From CALVGQ01 sp031551965 (GTDB taxonomy: Bacteria; Bacillota_I; Bacilli_A; Erysipelotrichales; Erysipelotrichaceae): DNA of 64,000 bases. A model generated the notes under the pieces. That model had not been told where the DNA came from, did no database searches, and was given only the letters and a program-made list of their open reading frames with translations. Location of the stretch: the NCBI GenBank assembly GCA_031551965.1, contig JAVBMW010000025.1:1-64000 (forward strand). The letters run 5' to 3'. The position numbers and the translations under genes are program-made. Positions 25,685 to 34,595 of the stretch are shown here, one piece after another; position 1 is the stretch's first letter; each line of letters starts with the position of its first letter.

Positions 25685-26842
25685 ATGAAAAAAGCAATGA
25701 TATTTTTGTTAGGTGCACTAATGTGCATATCGGTAGGATGTTCACAAAAAAAGCAAAATAACACAGAAGAAACTAGAGCGATATGGATAAGTTACATAGA
25801 CTATACCCAAATCTTATGGGGAAAGAGTGAAACAGAATATAAACAAAATCTTAATGAACTTTTTTTGAATCTTGAGACATTAAAAATCAATACAATTTAT
25901 GTTCATGCTTCTGCTTTTACAGATGCTTATTATGATTCTAAAATTTATCCTACTTCACAATATGCTACGGGTACAATTGATGGATCACTTTCGTTTGATC
26001 CATTAAAAATATTTGTAGAAAAGGCAAAAGAGAATAAAATTAAGATAGAAGCTTGGATCAATCCATTCCGAAGCTTTACAAAGGAACAAATGTCAACCGT
26101 ATCAAACAACTATTTAATTAAACAGTGGGTAAATGAAAAATCCAGGAACATAATATTTTATGGAGATCGTTATTATTTGAATCCAGCATACAAAGATGTT
26201 CAGGAAATGATACTTGAGGTTGTAGAAGAATTGGTAAAAAACTATGATTTAGATGGTATTCATATGGACGACTATTTTTATCCAGATATGGTAGGAACTG
26301 ATTTCGATTCAATAGAATACAAAGCATCCAAAACAGATAAAACTTTATCTGATTGGAGAAGATCAAATATAAATACATTGATAGAAAATATATCTATCAA
26401 AATAAAAAAAATAAACAAAAAATGTAATTTCTCTATTAGTCCTGCGGGAAATATTGAATATACGACAAATACGATTTACGGAGACGTTGCGACATGGATA
26501 AAAAATGAATGGGTCGATACGATCGTACCTCAGATCTATTTTGGGTTTGAACATGGTACTCTCCCTTATGATCAGTGTTTGAAAGAGTGGGAAACTCTAG
26601 TAAGCAATACGAAAGTCAACTTAGTAGTGGGGCTGGCAGCATATAAAATCAATACAGAAGATAGTTATGCACAATCAGGAAAAAATGAATGGAAGAATTC
26701 ATCAGACATTTTATCAAGACAAGTTGAATTGGCAAGAAAAGCTATAAATTATAAGGGATATTCTTTATTTAGCTATGATTCAATATTTAGAACTAATAGT
26801 AAACAAAAGGTTCAAGAAGAGTTAAATAATTTACTGCACTAA
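25685..26842 (+). CDS. GHL10-type glycosidase-like lipoprotein (YngK/DUF187 family)
   Basis: Secreted lipoprotein: MKKAMIFLLGALMCISVGCS gives a signal peptide with the lipobox Cys at residue 19. The rest is a TIM-barrel of the GHL10/YngK type, with TRAIWISYIDYTQI at the start, KIEAWINPFRSF, and the acidic catalytic-like segment DLDGIHMDDYFYP. FSISPAGN and WVDTIVPQIYFGFE follow. Family members are predicted glycoside hydrolases at the cell surface; the substrate is unknown, possibly wall glycans. ATG 25685 is chosen over an upstream TTG because it opens the signal peptide. The gene stands alone between two terminators. Confidence 0.88.
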   Translation: MKKAMIFLLGALMCISVGCSQKKQNNTEETRAIWISYIDYTQILWGKSETEYKQNLNELFLNLETLKINTIYVHASAFTDAYYDSKIYPTSQYATGTIDGSLSFDPLKIFVEKAKENKIKIEAWINPFRSFTKEQMSTVSNNYLIKQWVNEKSRNIIFYGDRYYLNPAYKDVQEMILEVVEELVKNYDLDGIHMDDYFYPDMVGTDFDSIEYKASKTDKTLSDWRRSNINTLIENISIKIKKINKKCNFSISPAGNIEYTTNTIYGDVATWIKNEWVDTIVPQIYFGFEHGTLPYDQCLKEWETLVSNTKVNLVVGLAAYKINTEDSYAQSGKNEWKNSSDILSRQVELARKAINYKGYSLFSYDSIFRTNSKQKVQEELNNLLH

Positions 26843-26855
26843 AAATGAGACAATG

Positions 26856-26889
26856 AAGTGATAGATTTGATATTTCTATCACTTTTTTT
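26856..26889 (+). terminator. Rho-independent terminator
   Basis: A perfect 10-bp stem AAGTGATAGA / TCTATCACTT with a 9-base loop and an eight-T tail, 13 bases after the GHL10 lipoprotein stop. Confidence 0.85.
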
Positions 26890-26939
26890 GGCTAAAGAAA
26901 AACTAAATATAAAAATGTGTTTAGAACAGAGTAATTATT

Positions 26940-26948
26940 TGATATAAT
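26940..26948 (+). promoter_or_regulatory. Extended -10 promoter of rsmG-noc-parAB
   Basis: TGATATAAT, an extended -10 identical to the one before yaaA, lies 22 bases before the rsmG start. A weak TTTAGA at 26920 sits at -35 distance. Confidence 0.55.
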
Positions 26949-26970
26949 GATTAAGCAATGAGGAATGGTC

Positions 26971-27675
26971 ATGAAATTAGAAGAATTTAAAATAAGTTGT
27001 AAAGACCAAGGGTTAGAATTGAATCAAAAACAAATAGATCAGTTCATACGATATCAAGAATTACTTAAAGAGTGGAATGAAAAAATGAATCTAACAGGTA
27101 TCACTGAATTAGAAGAAGTGTTAGATAAACATTTTTATGACTCATTACTTCCAAGTTTTCAAGTTGAACTAGGCAACTCATTATGTGATGTAGGTGCTGG
27201 AGCAGGATTTCCTTCAATTCCTCTAAAAATAGCTTATCCCGAATTAGAGGTAACTATATTAGAACCACTGAATAAAAGAGTAATCTTTATGAATGCAGTC
27301 ATAGAAGAACTTAAATTAGAAAAAATAAGCTGTTTCAATAAGCGAGCTGAAGATTATGCAAAAGAAAATCGTGAATCATTTGATGTGGTGACCGCAAGAG
27401 CCGTAGCAAATTTAGTGATGCTTGCAGAGTTATGCATTCCTTTAGTAAAAGTAGGAGGAGTGTTTCTAGCTATGAAAGGATCCAACGGACTCGAAGAAGA
27501 CGAGGAAGCAAGTTTCGCGATCAAAACATTAGGTTGTGAAAAAGAGAAAGAAGAAACAAGATATTTAAATGATGGATCTACAAGAATTAATTTAGTCTAT
27601 CGTAAAATAAAAAATACGCATCATGTTTACCCAAGACCTTTTAGTAAAATCAAAAAGAGTCCGTTAGTGAAGTAA
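26971..27675 (+). CDS. rsmG: 16S rRNA (guanine527-N7) methyltransferase
   Basis: SAM-dependent methylase acting on the 530 loop of 16S rRNA. The sequence shows WNEKMNLTGITELEEVLDKH, the SAM loop DVGAGAGFPSIPLKIAYPEL (about residues 70-90) and FDVVTARAVANL. ATG 26971 is chosen because AGGA ends 6 bases upstream; the ATG at 26965 touches the ribosome site. It heads the rsmG-noc-parA-parB cluster in the usual Bacillota order. Confidence 0.97.
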   Translation: MKLEEFKISCKDQGLELNQKQIDQFIRYQELLKEWNEKMNLTGITELEEVLDKHFYDSLLPSFQVELGNSLCDVGAGAGFPSIPLKIAYPELEVTILEPLNKRVIFMNAVIEELKLEKISCFNKRAEDYAKENRESFDVVTARAVANLVMLAELCIPLVKVGGVFLAMKGSNGLEEDEEASFAIKTLGCEKEKEETRYLNDGSTRINLVYRKIKNTHHVYPRPFSKIKKSPLVK

Positions 27676-27686
27676 GGAGAATTTCA

Positions 27687-28454
27687 ATGTTAGAAGTACG
27701 CAATATTCCAGTTTCAGTAATCAGAACCAATCGATATCAACCACGATTGGAATTTAATGAAGAAAATTTAAATGAGTTAGCCAACTCGATTCGCGAACAT
27801 GGGTTGATCCAACCCATAACAGTAAGACAAATTGATGAAGGTTATGAAATCATTGCCGGGGAAAGACGCTTTAGAGCATGTAAAATCCTGGGATACATAG
27901 AAGTGCCATGCATCGTTATGAGTCGTGATGAAATTCAAACTGCTCAAATGGCTTTAGTCGAAAACATTCAAAGAGAAAATCTTAGTGCTATAGAAGAGGC
28001 CAAAGCTTATGTAGAGATAATACGTCAGGCTGATTGTACACAAGAAGAATTAGCGATCAAGATGGGGAAAACACAATCAACAGTAGCGAATAAAATTCGC
28101 TTGTTGAATTTACCTGAAGAAATACAAAATGCGATATCTTCAAAAGAAATCACTGAAAGACACGCAAGAGCGATTCTTTCTGCGAAAAAAGAAGATCGCA
28201 TGGAAGTCTTTGAGACGATCATGAAAAAAGGACTCAACGTTAATCAAAGCGAACATTACATCAAATCACTTTATCTTTATGATAAAGAAGAACCTAAACC
28301 TCAAAACAGAGGAATAGTGCGTCATGTAAAAATTGCGATGAATACGGTTTATCAAGCAGTTAAATTAGTTAAAGATACAGGTATGAACGTAGTAGTGGAA
28401 GAAATCGAAACAGAAGATGATGTACAAATGATCATCAAGTTTCCGAAAAGATAG
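27687..28454 (+). CDS. noc: ParB-family protein, Noc-like by position
   Basis: Nucleoid-occlusion-type ParB paralogue. The CTPase/ParB-N motif GERRFRA is at about residues 59-65, followed by the ENIQRENL block and the helix-turn-helix (QEELAIKMGKTQSTVANKIR). Position between rsmG and parA matches noc of Bacillus. It begins MLEVRNIPVSVIRTNRYQPR, directly in the ParB fold: the 25-30 residue membrane-binding amphipathic N-terminus of Bacillus Noc is absent, and AAGGAG upstream fixes this start. No Noc-type site (TATTTCCCGGGAAATA) is seen in the window. It may therefore be a second ParB rather than a true Noc. Confidence 0.85.
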   Translation: MLEVRNIPVSVIRTNRYQPRLEFNEENLNELANSIREHGLIQPITVRQIDEGYEIIAGERRFRACKILGYIEVPCIVMSRDEIQTAQMALVENIQRENLSAIEEAKAYVEIIRQADCTQEELAIKMGKTQSTVANKIRLLNLPEEIQNAISSKEITERHARAILSAKKEDRMEVFETIMKKGLNVNQSEHYIKSLYLYDKEEPKPQNRGIVRHVKIAMNTVYQAVKLVKDTGMNVVVEEIETEDDVQMIIKFPKR

Positions 28455-28463
28455 GTGAACAAT

Positions 28464-29246
28464 ATGGGAAAAATTATCGCTGTAGCAAATCAAAAAGGTG
28501 GCGTAGGGAAAACAACAACCAGTATTAATTTGGCTGCGGGCCTTTCTTATTTAGGTAAAAAAGTATTATTAGTAGATTTTGATCCACAAGGAAATTCATC
28601 TCAAGGGATATCAGGAGAAAACAATGATTTTTCATTAAGTATCTATGATGTGATTTTGGGGGATCATTCAGTAAAAGAAGCAGTAAAAACATTAAAGATT
28701 CCTCCAATGGACATTTTACCAGCAACAGTTGATTTAGCTGGAGCAGATTTAGAAATGGCGAATTTTAGTGTAGGAAGAGAAAGATTATTAAAAAATAAAC
28801 TAGATGAGGCAAAAAATGATTATGATTTTATATTGATTGATTGTCCACCATCACTTGGATTATTAAATACAAATGCTTTAACAGCTGCAGACTCAGTAAT
28901 CATTCCGGTACAATGTGAATATTATGCACTTGAAGGGTTGACCCAATTGTTGTCGACGATTCGTTTAGTTCAACGCTTATTCAATGAAAACTTAGTCATT
29001 GAAGGGGTGTTATTGACAATGTTTGATGCGCGTACTAAATTGTCTGTTGAAGTACAACAAGATGTTAGAAAATACTTTAAAGAAAGTGTTTATCGTAGTT
29101 TTATACCAAGAAGTGTAAAATTATCTGAAGCACCATCAAGAGGACAATCGATTTTTGAATATGATGTAAAATCAGAAGGTGCAAAAGCATATGCTTCCTT
29201 AGCTAAAGAAGTAATCAATAAGAATGCGAGGGCAAAGCATGAGTAA
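28464..29246 (+). CDS. parA: Chromosome-partitioning ATPase ParA (Soj)
   Basis: Deviant Walker A ATPase that works with ParB in origin segregation and regulates DnaA in Bacillus. NQKGGVGKTTTSINLA carries the signature Lys (about residues 8-23), DFDPQGNSSQG follows, and IDCPPSLGLLN is the Walker B region. Length 260. ATG 28464 is chosen, with AGGTGA upstream. The 3' end overlaps the parB start by 8 bases. Confidence 0.97.
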   Translation: MGKIIAVANQKGGVGKTTTSINLAAGLSYLGKKVLLVDFDPQGNSSQGISGENNDFSLSIYDVILGDHSVKEAVKTLKIPPMDILPATVDLAGADLEMANFSVGRERLLKNKLDEAKNDYDFILIDCPPSLGLLNTNALTAADSVIIPVQCEYYALEGLTQLLSTIRLVQRLFNENLVIEGVLLTMFDARTKLSVEVQQDVRKYFKESVYRSFIPRSVKLSEAPSRGQSIFEYDVKSEGAKAYASLAKEVINKNARAKHE

Positions 29247-30111
29247 TAAAAGATTAGGAAAAGGACTTGAAGCAATATTTGGTGAAAACGTAAATGAAGT
29301 ATTAGAAGATATCCAAAAAGGCAATACTGAATTTGGCGGCAAAAAAAGTGAAATTCCAGTTAAAGATATTCGACCTAACCCTTATCAACCAAGAAAAATA
29401 TTTGATAAAGAAAAGATATTAGAATTAGCTCAGTCAATAAAAGAACATGGTGTTTTTACTCCGGTTCTTGTACGAAAAAGCATTCAAGGATACGAGTTGA
29501 TTGCAGGTGAGCGTAGATTACGTGCTAGTAAGGAAGCAAAACTTGAAAACATACCAGCCATCGTTTTAGAATTCAATGATGATGAAATGATGGAAATCTC
29601 CTTGTTAGAAAATATACAACGTGAAGATCTAAACGCTATTGAAGAAGCAAATGCTTATCAAAAAATAATGGATCGCATGGGTTATACTCAAGATAAACTA
29701 GCTGAACGCGTTGGTAAAAGTCGTGAATATGTTGCGAATACATTACGTTTATTAAAGTTACCGAAATCAATTCAACAAATGGTTTCCGATAATAAAGTAT
29801 CGATGGGTCATGTTCGTCCACTGATCACACTTGATGATGAAGGACTAGCCTATGATATCGCAATGAAAATTGTCGATGAAGGTTTATCAGTAAGAGCAGT
29901 AGAAAAACTTGTAAAAGATTCAAAGGCAAAACCAGCTGAAGCAAAAAAAGAAAAGACAAAAAATCATAACTTTGTATATGTTGAAGAAATTATGCAAAAG
30001 AAATTGCAGACAAAAGTCAAAGTAGAATCAAACTCAATCACTATCTCTTATAGTGATACAAAAGATTTAAATCGAATTTTAGAATTGATTGGCTGTATTG
30101 AGGAAGAATAA
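29239..30111 (+). CDS. parB: Chromosome-partitioning protein ParB (Spo0J)
   Basis: Binds parS and spreads as a CTP-dependent clamp, loading SMC. The sequence opens with SNKRLGKGLEAIFGENV, the ParA-stimulating N-terminal peptide. GERRLRA (about residue 96), ENIQREDLNAIEEA and the helix-turn-helix (TQDKLAERVGKSREYVANTLR) follow, then a C-terminal dimerisation domain. The start at 29239 has GAGGG 9 bases upstream. Its targets are the three parS sites at 13277, 14122 and 15998, roughly 10-13 kb from oriC and on its right side. Confidence 0.97.
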   Translation: MSNKRLGKGLEAIFGENVNEVLEDIQKGNTEFGGKKSEIPVKDIRPNPYQPRKIFDKEKILELAQSIKEHGVFTPVLVRKSIQGYELIAGERRLRASKEAKLENIPAIVLEFNDDEMMEISLLENIQREDLNAIEEANAYQKIMDRMGYTQDKLAERVGKSREYVANTLRLLKLPKSIQQMVSDNKVSMGHVRPLITLDDEGLAYDIAMKIVDEGLSVRAVEKLVKDSKAKPAEAKKEKTKNHNFVYVEEIMQKKLQTKVKVESNSITISYSDTKDLNRILELIGCIEEE

Positions 30112-30134
30112 AGACTGCTATGGCAGTCTTTTGT
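30111..30134 (+). terminator. Terminator-like hairpin after parB
   Basis: A perfect 8-bp stem AAGACTGC / GCAGTCTT with a TATG loop and a short T run (TTTTG). It begins at the last base of the parB stop. The short T run makes it moderately strong. Confidence 0.65.
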
Positions 30135-30153
30135 CAAAGAAAGGAGCTTTGTC

Positions 30154-31431
30154 ATGTATCGTTTAATTGAAATAGATAATTTTACTCATGATTCATTTAT
30201 GCAAAATCATCCAAAAGAACATTTTATGCAAAGTTCTTTGTGGGGAGAAGTAAGAAAAAAAGTAAATTGGGATTACAAAACAGTCGGATTATATCAAGAT
30301 GACAATTTGGTGGCATCCAGTTTATTGTTGTTTAGAAAAATACCAATGACGAGTAGTACGATTTGTTATGCACCAAGAGGATTTGTGATCGATTATTCTA
30401 ATAAAGAATTAATGAAACAGTTTAATGAGCTTTTAGTTCAATATGTAAAAAAATTTAAAACTTGTTATATCATTATCGATCCAGATTTACCATACAAAGT
30501 ATGGAATAGTGATGAAGAATTAATTAAAGAAATGCCAGAAGCAGTGAATGATTTAGAACAGTTGGGTTATAGACATCAAGGATTCAATATGAGTTTTGAA
30601 ATGATGCAACCACGATTTACCTTTCGACTTAAATTGGATAAAACGAAAGAAGAAATCTTTGCGAATTATTCCAAGGTCGTTAGATCAAGTATGAATGAAG
30701 CGAAAAGAATAAACATTGAATGCAAAAAAGAAGAAAACATAGATACGTTCTTTGATATAATGCAAGATACAGCCATAAGAAATGATTTTGCAGAGAGAAA
30801 TAAAGATTATTACGAAATGATTTTTGGACTCTTTCATAAAAATGATATGGCTACATGTTATACTGCAACTTATTTTGGACAAAATCATTTAATTTCAATG
30901 GATGAAAAAGCGATGGAACTAACTGCTGAAAAACAAAAGTGCTATGATAAATTGGCTATAGCTCCAAATGATAAAAAGGCAGCAAATCGAATAATTCAAA
31001 TTGAAACACAAGAAGAAAAGGCAATCAAGACCAGAAAAGAAGTTGAAGAATTTATTAAGGAATATCCAAATGGGTTGGCACTATCAAGTGGGATCACCAT
31101 TAATACAAAACATCGTTGTTGGCTAGTTTATGGTGGAAATCGATCTATCATGAGGAATATGAATGGTAACTACGCCATCAAGCAGTTTGAAATAGAGGAC
31201 GATATAGAAAAGGGATTTGAATTTGTGGATTTCTTTGGAACGATAGGCAATGCGTCAGATAGTTCTGAACATTTAGGAATCCATGAATTTAAAAAGAAAT
31301 TTAGTGGAGATTATTATGAGTTTCCAGGAGAATTCCATTATATCTGTAAACCATTAGAATATGCCTTTGTTATGAAAGCCATGCCAATAGCTAAAAATAT
31401 TTTAAGAGGTTTAAAAAAGAAAAAAAGATAG
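30154..31431 (+). CDS. FemX/FemAB-type peptidoglycan bridge aminoacyltransferase
   Basis: Adds an amino acid to the stem-peptide Lys of lipid II using aminoacyl-tRNA, at the inner face of the membrane. Two GNAT-like halves are visible (QSSLWGEVRKKVNWDYKTVG at about 27-46; TFRLKLDKTKEEIFANYSK near 152). They flank a charged coiled-coil arm at about residues 255-305 (MELTAEKQKCYDKL). The late region (WLVYGGNRSIMRNMNGNYAI, then FDFFGTIG-like FEFVDFFGTIG) is characteristic. The position between terminators suggests its own transcription. The amino acid used cannot be told from sequence alone. Confidence 0.93.
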   Translation: MYRLIEIDNFTHDSFMQNHPKEHFMQSSLWGEVRKKVNWDYKTVGLYQDDNLVASSLLLFRKIPMTSSTICYAPRGFVIDYSNKELMKQFNELLVQYVKKFKTCYIIIDPDLPYKVWNSDEELIKEMPEAVNDLEQLGYRHQGFNMSFEMMQPRFTFRLKLDKTKEEIFANYSKVVRSSMNEAKRINIECKKEENIDTFFDIMQDTAIRNDFAERNKDYYEMIFGLFHKNDMATCYTATYFGQNHLISMDEKAMELTAEKQKCYDKLAIAPNDKKAANRIIQIETQEEKAIKTRKEVEEFIKEYPNGLALSSGITINTKHRCWLVYGGNRSIMRNMNGNYAIKQFEIEDDIEKGFEFVDFFGTIGNASDSSEHLGIHEFKKKFSGDYYEFPGEFHYICKPLEYAFVMKAMPIAKNILRGLKKKKR

Positions 31432-31459
31432 AACAGCATTTCAAAAAAATGCTGTTTTC
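31432..31459 (+). terminator. Rho-independent terminator
   Basis: Stem AACAGCATT / AATGCTGTT with an A-rich loop and a T run, starting right after the FemX-like stop. Confidence 0.8.
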
Positions 31460-31500
31460 ATGTTGTTTGTGTTAAACTAAATAAGCAAGGAAGTGACAAA

Positions 31501-32835
31501 ATGATAAAGGATACAATTGTAGCGATTAGTACAGCATTACAAGAAGGGGCAATCTCAATTGTTAGATTAAGTGGAGATGAAGCGATTGAAATAGTGGATC
31601 GTATTTTTAGTCGTGATTTGAAAAAAGTTAAAAGTCATTCAATTACTTATGGAATGATAATCGATCCAGATACAAATAAGACAATTGATGAATGTTTAGT
31701 TAGTGTGTTTAAAGCTCCACGTTCTTTTACGACTGAAGATGTTGTTGAAATCAATTGTCATGGAGGAATTTTTGTCACAAGAAAAATAATGAGTTTATGT
31801 TTAGCTTATGGTGCCCGATTAGCACGAAATGGGGAATTTACTCAAAGAGCTTTTTTAAATGGCAGAATTGATTTGACCCAAGCAGAAGCAGTGATGGATA
31901 TATTAGAAGCAAATAATGAGAAAAAAGCTTCAATGGCTATTGATGCATTAAAAGGAAGTGTTCATGAATTGATTGATCCACTGATTAATGATTTAGTGAA
32001 TTTAATTGCTCATGTTGAAGTAAATATTGATTATCCAGAATATGATGATGTTGAACAATTGACTCAAGAAGTTGTTTTACCACAGGCAATTTTTTTCAAA
32101 CAGAGATTAGAAGAAATATTAAGAAAAGCCCAAAGTGGTAGATTAATGAAAAACGGAGTAAAAACTGTTATTTTAGGAAAACCAAATGCAGGAAAGAGTA
32201 GTTTACTAAATGCATTTTTGGAAGAAGAGAAGGCAATCGTTACAGATGTTGCAGGGACTACTAGAGATTTAGTAGAAGGTGTGATCAATTTAGATAATAT
32301 CACTCTACATTTAATTGACACAGCTGGGGTCAGAGAAACTGAAGACAAAGTTGAAAAAATAGGAATCGAAAAGACCCTACAAGCACTACAAGAAGCTGAG
32401 TTAGTTATCGTTGTGCTTGATGGAAGCAGTCCTTTGGATGATCAAGATCAGCAACTTCTTCAGTTAACAGAAAATAAAAATAGAATTGTTGTCACAAACA
32501 AGACTGATTTGGATACTGTGTTTGTCGAAGGAATTTTGATAAGTGCAAAAGAAAATAAAATACAAAATCTAATTGATGAAATCAATAATCGATATGCTGA
32601 GCATACCTTTGCGATCAATGAAACAGTTTTGAATAATGATAGACAGATCGCACTTGTGATGAAAGCTAAGGAAGCAATGCAACAAGCTATAACTGCCTTG
32701 GAAAATGGGATCGAACTTGATTTAGTTACGATTGATTTTCAAGAATGCTACCAAGCATTAAAAGAAATACTAGGACAAGCGACTAGAGAAGACTTATTGG
32801 ATGTATTATTTAGTCGTTTCTGTTTAGGAAAGTAG
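31501..32835 (+). CDS. mnmE: tRNA modification GTPase MnmE
   Basis: Partner of MnmG (23121) in U34 tRNA modification. The N-terminal formyl-THF-binding domain begins DTIVAISTALQEGAISIVRL. GKPNAGKSSLLNAFL is G1 (about 225), TDVAGTTRD is the potassium-loop G2, and DTAGVRET is G3. The C-terminus ends FCLGK, the expected terminal Cys motif. Length 444. A GCAAGGAAGTG ribosome site precedes ATG 31501. The downstream tatD start is 6 bases after its stop. Confidence 0.98.
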   Translation: MIKDTIVAISTALQEGAISIVRLSGDEAIEIVDRIFSRDLKKVKSHSITYGMIIDPDTNKTIDECLVSVFKAPRSFTTEDVVEINCHGGIFVTRKIMSLCLAYGARLARNGEFTQRAFLNGRIDLTQAEAVMDILEANNEKKASMAIDALKGSVHELIDPLINDLVNLIAHVEVNIDYPEYDDVEQLTQEVVLPQAIFFKQRLEEILRKAQSGRLMKNGVKTVILGKPNAGKSSLLNAFLEEEKAIVTDVAGTTRDLVEGVINLDNITLHLIDTAGVRETEDKVEKIGIEKTLQALQEAELVIVVLDGSSPLDDQDQQLLQLTENKNRIVVTNKTDLDTVFVEGILISAKENKIQNLIDEINNRYAEHTFAINETVLNNDRQIALVMKAKEAMQQAITALENGIELDLVTIDFQECYQALKEILGQATREDLLDVLFSRFCLGK

Positions 32836-32841
32836 GTACAT

Positions 32842-33612
32842 ATGACAGGATGGATAGATAGTCATGCACACATATTCTCGAAAGAATATACTGATTTTGA
32901 GGATGTAATTGAGCGTGCAAAAAATGCGAATATAATTAAAATTTTAGTTGTATGTTGCAGGTTGTCTGAAGCTGAAAAAGCGATTGAGTATGCAAAAGAC
33001 AATTCATATATTGATGTAGCATTAGGAGTGCATCCAAGTGATATTTCAAAATTTAGTGAAGAAGATTGGAATAAATTGGAAAATTTAGCCTATAATCCAA
33101 GTGTGGTTGCTATTGGTGAAATTGGTTTAGATCTTTATTGGACACCAGATAATCTTGAGGAACAAACAAAAGGCTTTATCCGACAGATCGAACTTGCCAA
33201 TAAATTGAATAAACCAATTATTGTACACAGCCGAGATGCAATTCAAAAAACATATGAAATATTGAAAGAACATGAAGTAAAGAAAAAAGGAATCATACAC
33301 TGTTTTAGTTCAAGTGCTGAAATGGCTCAGGAATTTGTGAAACTAGGGTATACAATTTCTCTTGGAGGACCCGTTACATTTAAAAATGCAGTGACTCCAA
33401 AAGAGGTCGCTGAAAAAACACCGCTAGATTATTTATTAGTCGAGACGGATTGTCCTTATTTAACACCTCATCCTTATCGAGGAAAAAGAAATGAACCAGC
33501 TTATGTCGCTCTTACTGCACAGGAAATTTGCAGAATAAAGGGAATAGAAGAGAAACAATTACAGGAATCTTGTATCACAAATTACAACAAATTATTTCAT
33601 CCTCAGAATTAG
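32842..33612 (+). CDS. tatD: TatD family metal-dependent deoxyribonuclease
   Basis: TIM-barrel amidohydrolase-fold nuclease involved in DNA quality control. IDSHAHIF (metal HxH, residues 4-9), GEIGLDLYW (Glu, about 91-99), PIIVHSRDA (His) and IIHCFSSS (His), and LLVETDCPYLTP (Asp) are all present. Length 256. The tatD / 3D-protein / rnmV / rsmA / ispE order is the same as yabD-yabE-rnmV-ksgA in Bacillus. Confidence 0.96.
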   Translation: MTGWIDSHAHIFSKEYTDFEDVIERAKNANIIKILVVCCRLSEAEKAIEYAKDNSYIDVALGVHPSDISKFSEEDWNKLENLAYNPSVVAIGEIGLDLYWTPDNLEEQTKGFIRQIELANKLNKPIIVHSRDAIQKTYEILKEHEVKKKGIIHCFSSSAEMAQEFVKLGYTISLGGPVTFKNAVTPKEVAEKTPLDYLLVETDCPYLTPHPYRGKRNEPAYVALTAQEICRIKGIEEKQLQESCITNYNKLFHPQN

Positions 33613-33662
33613 ACAGATAAGATTCATTATGATATACTTTGCTATGTTCACAAGGAGAACTT

Positions 33663-34511
33663 ATGAAAAAGCTCATTATTTTGATTTTAATGGGGTTGCT
33701 AGGATTAACATATCTTGTTGCAACTTTAGTAAAACCAGAAGAAAAAGTAGTGACAGTACTTCAAACTTACTCTAATTATAAAACTCCAGAAGATGCAATT
33801 TTACCTTATCGGGTTGAACAAGAAGTAGTGGAGACTTTTTTATCAAATCCAAAAGTAGAAGTTGTCGATCCAGAAACTTATCCAACTGGTGGAATATCGT
33901 GGTTAATTAGTTTGACTAGCGAAGGAACACCGGCATATCAATATGATACTTATGAAATAACATATAATTCAAATGATGAGGTAATTTCTAAATCATTTGT
34001 ACCATTTTCAACATGGATCAAAGAATCCACACCCAAAACATATAGTTATGGTTCACTAGTAAAAAAAGGAGCATACTTTACATGTAAAAATGCAACTTCC
34101 TATGGTGTTGACTGTAAAGGTTGTGGTGGCGAAGACGATGGATATGGTGGTACTTCAGCAGGTATTCAAATGAGCACAACAGCTGTAAGACAATCTGACG
34201 GAAGTTGGGTTGATGGAATAACTTATGATGGCTACTACATTGTCGCAACAGACAAAGCTATCCCACTTTGTACGATCGTTGAAATTTCAAATCACAAATG
34301 GTCAGGTCAAGGACTGGAACCAGGAGTAACATTTAAAGCAGTTGTACTAGACCGTGGTGGAGCAATCAAAGGAACAGATATTGATTTATATACAGGTTCT
34401 GAAGCAAACCCAACCGTAAAAAACGGTAAAAGAAGTGGATTACGTGTAGAAATTATTGGTTTTGCGAAATGGACAAAAAATAGTCAAGGTCAAAGAATAT
34501 GTAAATTTTAA
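33663..34511 (+). CDS. Membrane-anchored 3D-domain (YabE/Rpf-like) cell wall protein
   Basis: A single N-terminal membrane segment (KKLIILILMGLLGLTYLVAT, residues 2-21) leads to an extracellular part. The C-terminal half is a double-psi beta-barrel of the 3D type: IQMSTTAVRQ, YYIVATDKAIPLCTIVEI and the acidic signature DRGGAIKGTDIDLYTG. Such domains act as lytic transglycosylase-like modules. The position after tatD and before rnmV matches Bacillus yabE. A Cys-rich insert (CKNATSYGVDCKGCGG) is unusual and may form disulfides outside the cell. ATG 33663 has AAGGAG upstream and opens the membrane helix; an earlier in-frame TTG is discarded. Confidence 0.88.
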   Translation: MKKLIILILMGLLGLTYLVATLVKPEEKVVTVLQTYSNYKTPEDAILPYRVEQEVVETFLSNPKVEVVDPETYPTGGISWLISLTSEGTPAYQYDTYEITYNSNDEVISKSFVPFSTWIKESTPKTYSYGSLVKKGAYFTCKNATSYGVDCKGCGGEDDGYGGTSAGIQMSTTAVRQSDGSWVDGITYDGYYIVATDKAIPLCTIVEISNHKWSGQGLEPGVTFKAVVLDRGGAIKGTDIDLYTGSEANPTVKNGKRSGLRVEIIGFAKWTKNSQGQRICKF

Positions 34512-34534
34512 CTCATCTTATGATGGGTTATTTT
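34510..34534 (+). terminator. Weak terminator-like hairpin
   Basis: AACTCATC / GATGGGTT with a TTAT loop starts in the 3D-protein stop codon and is followed by a short T-rich stretch (ATTTTAAT). It probably only attenuates. Confidence 0.45.
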
Positions 34535-34595
34535 AATATGCGATGAAAAAAAGTTAAAAATGATTTATAATAAAGATTGAAATTGAGGTGTTCTT

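Noticed and set aside
27687..30111. Noc-type binding site near noc-parAB
   Set aside because: No CCCGGG core occurs in this region.
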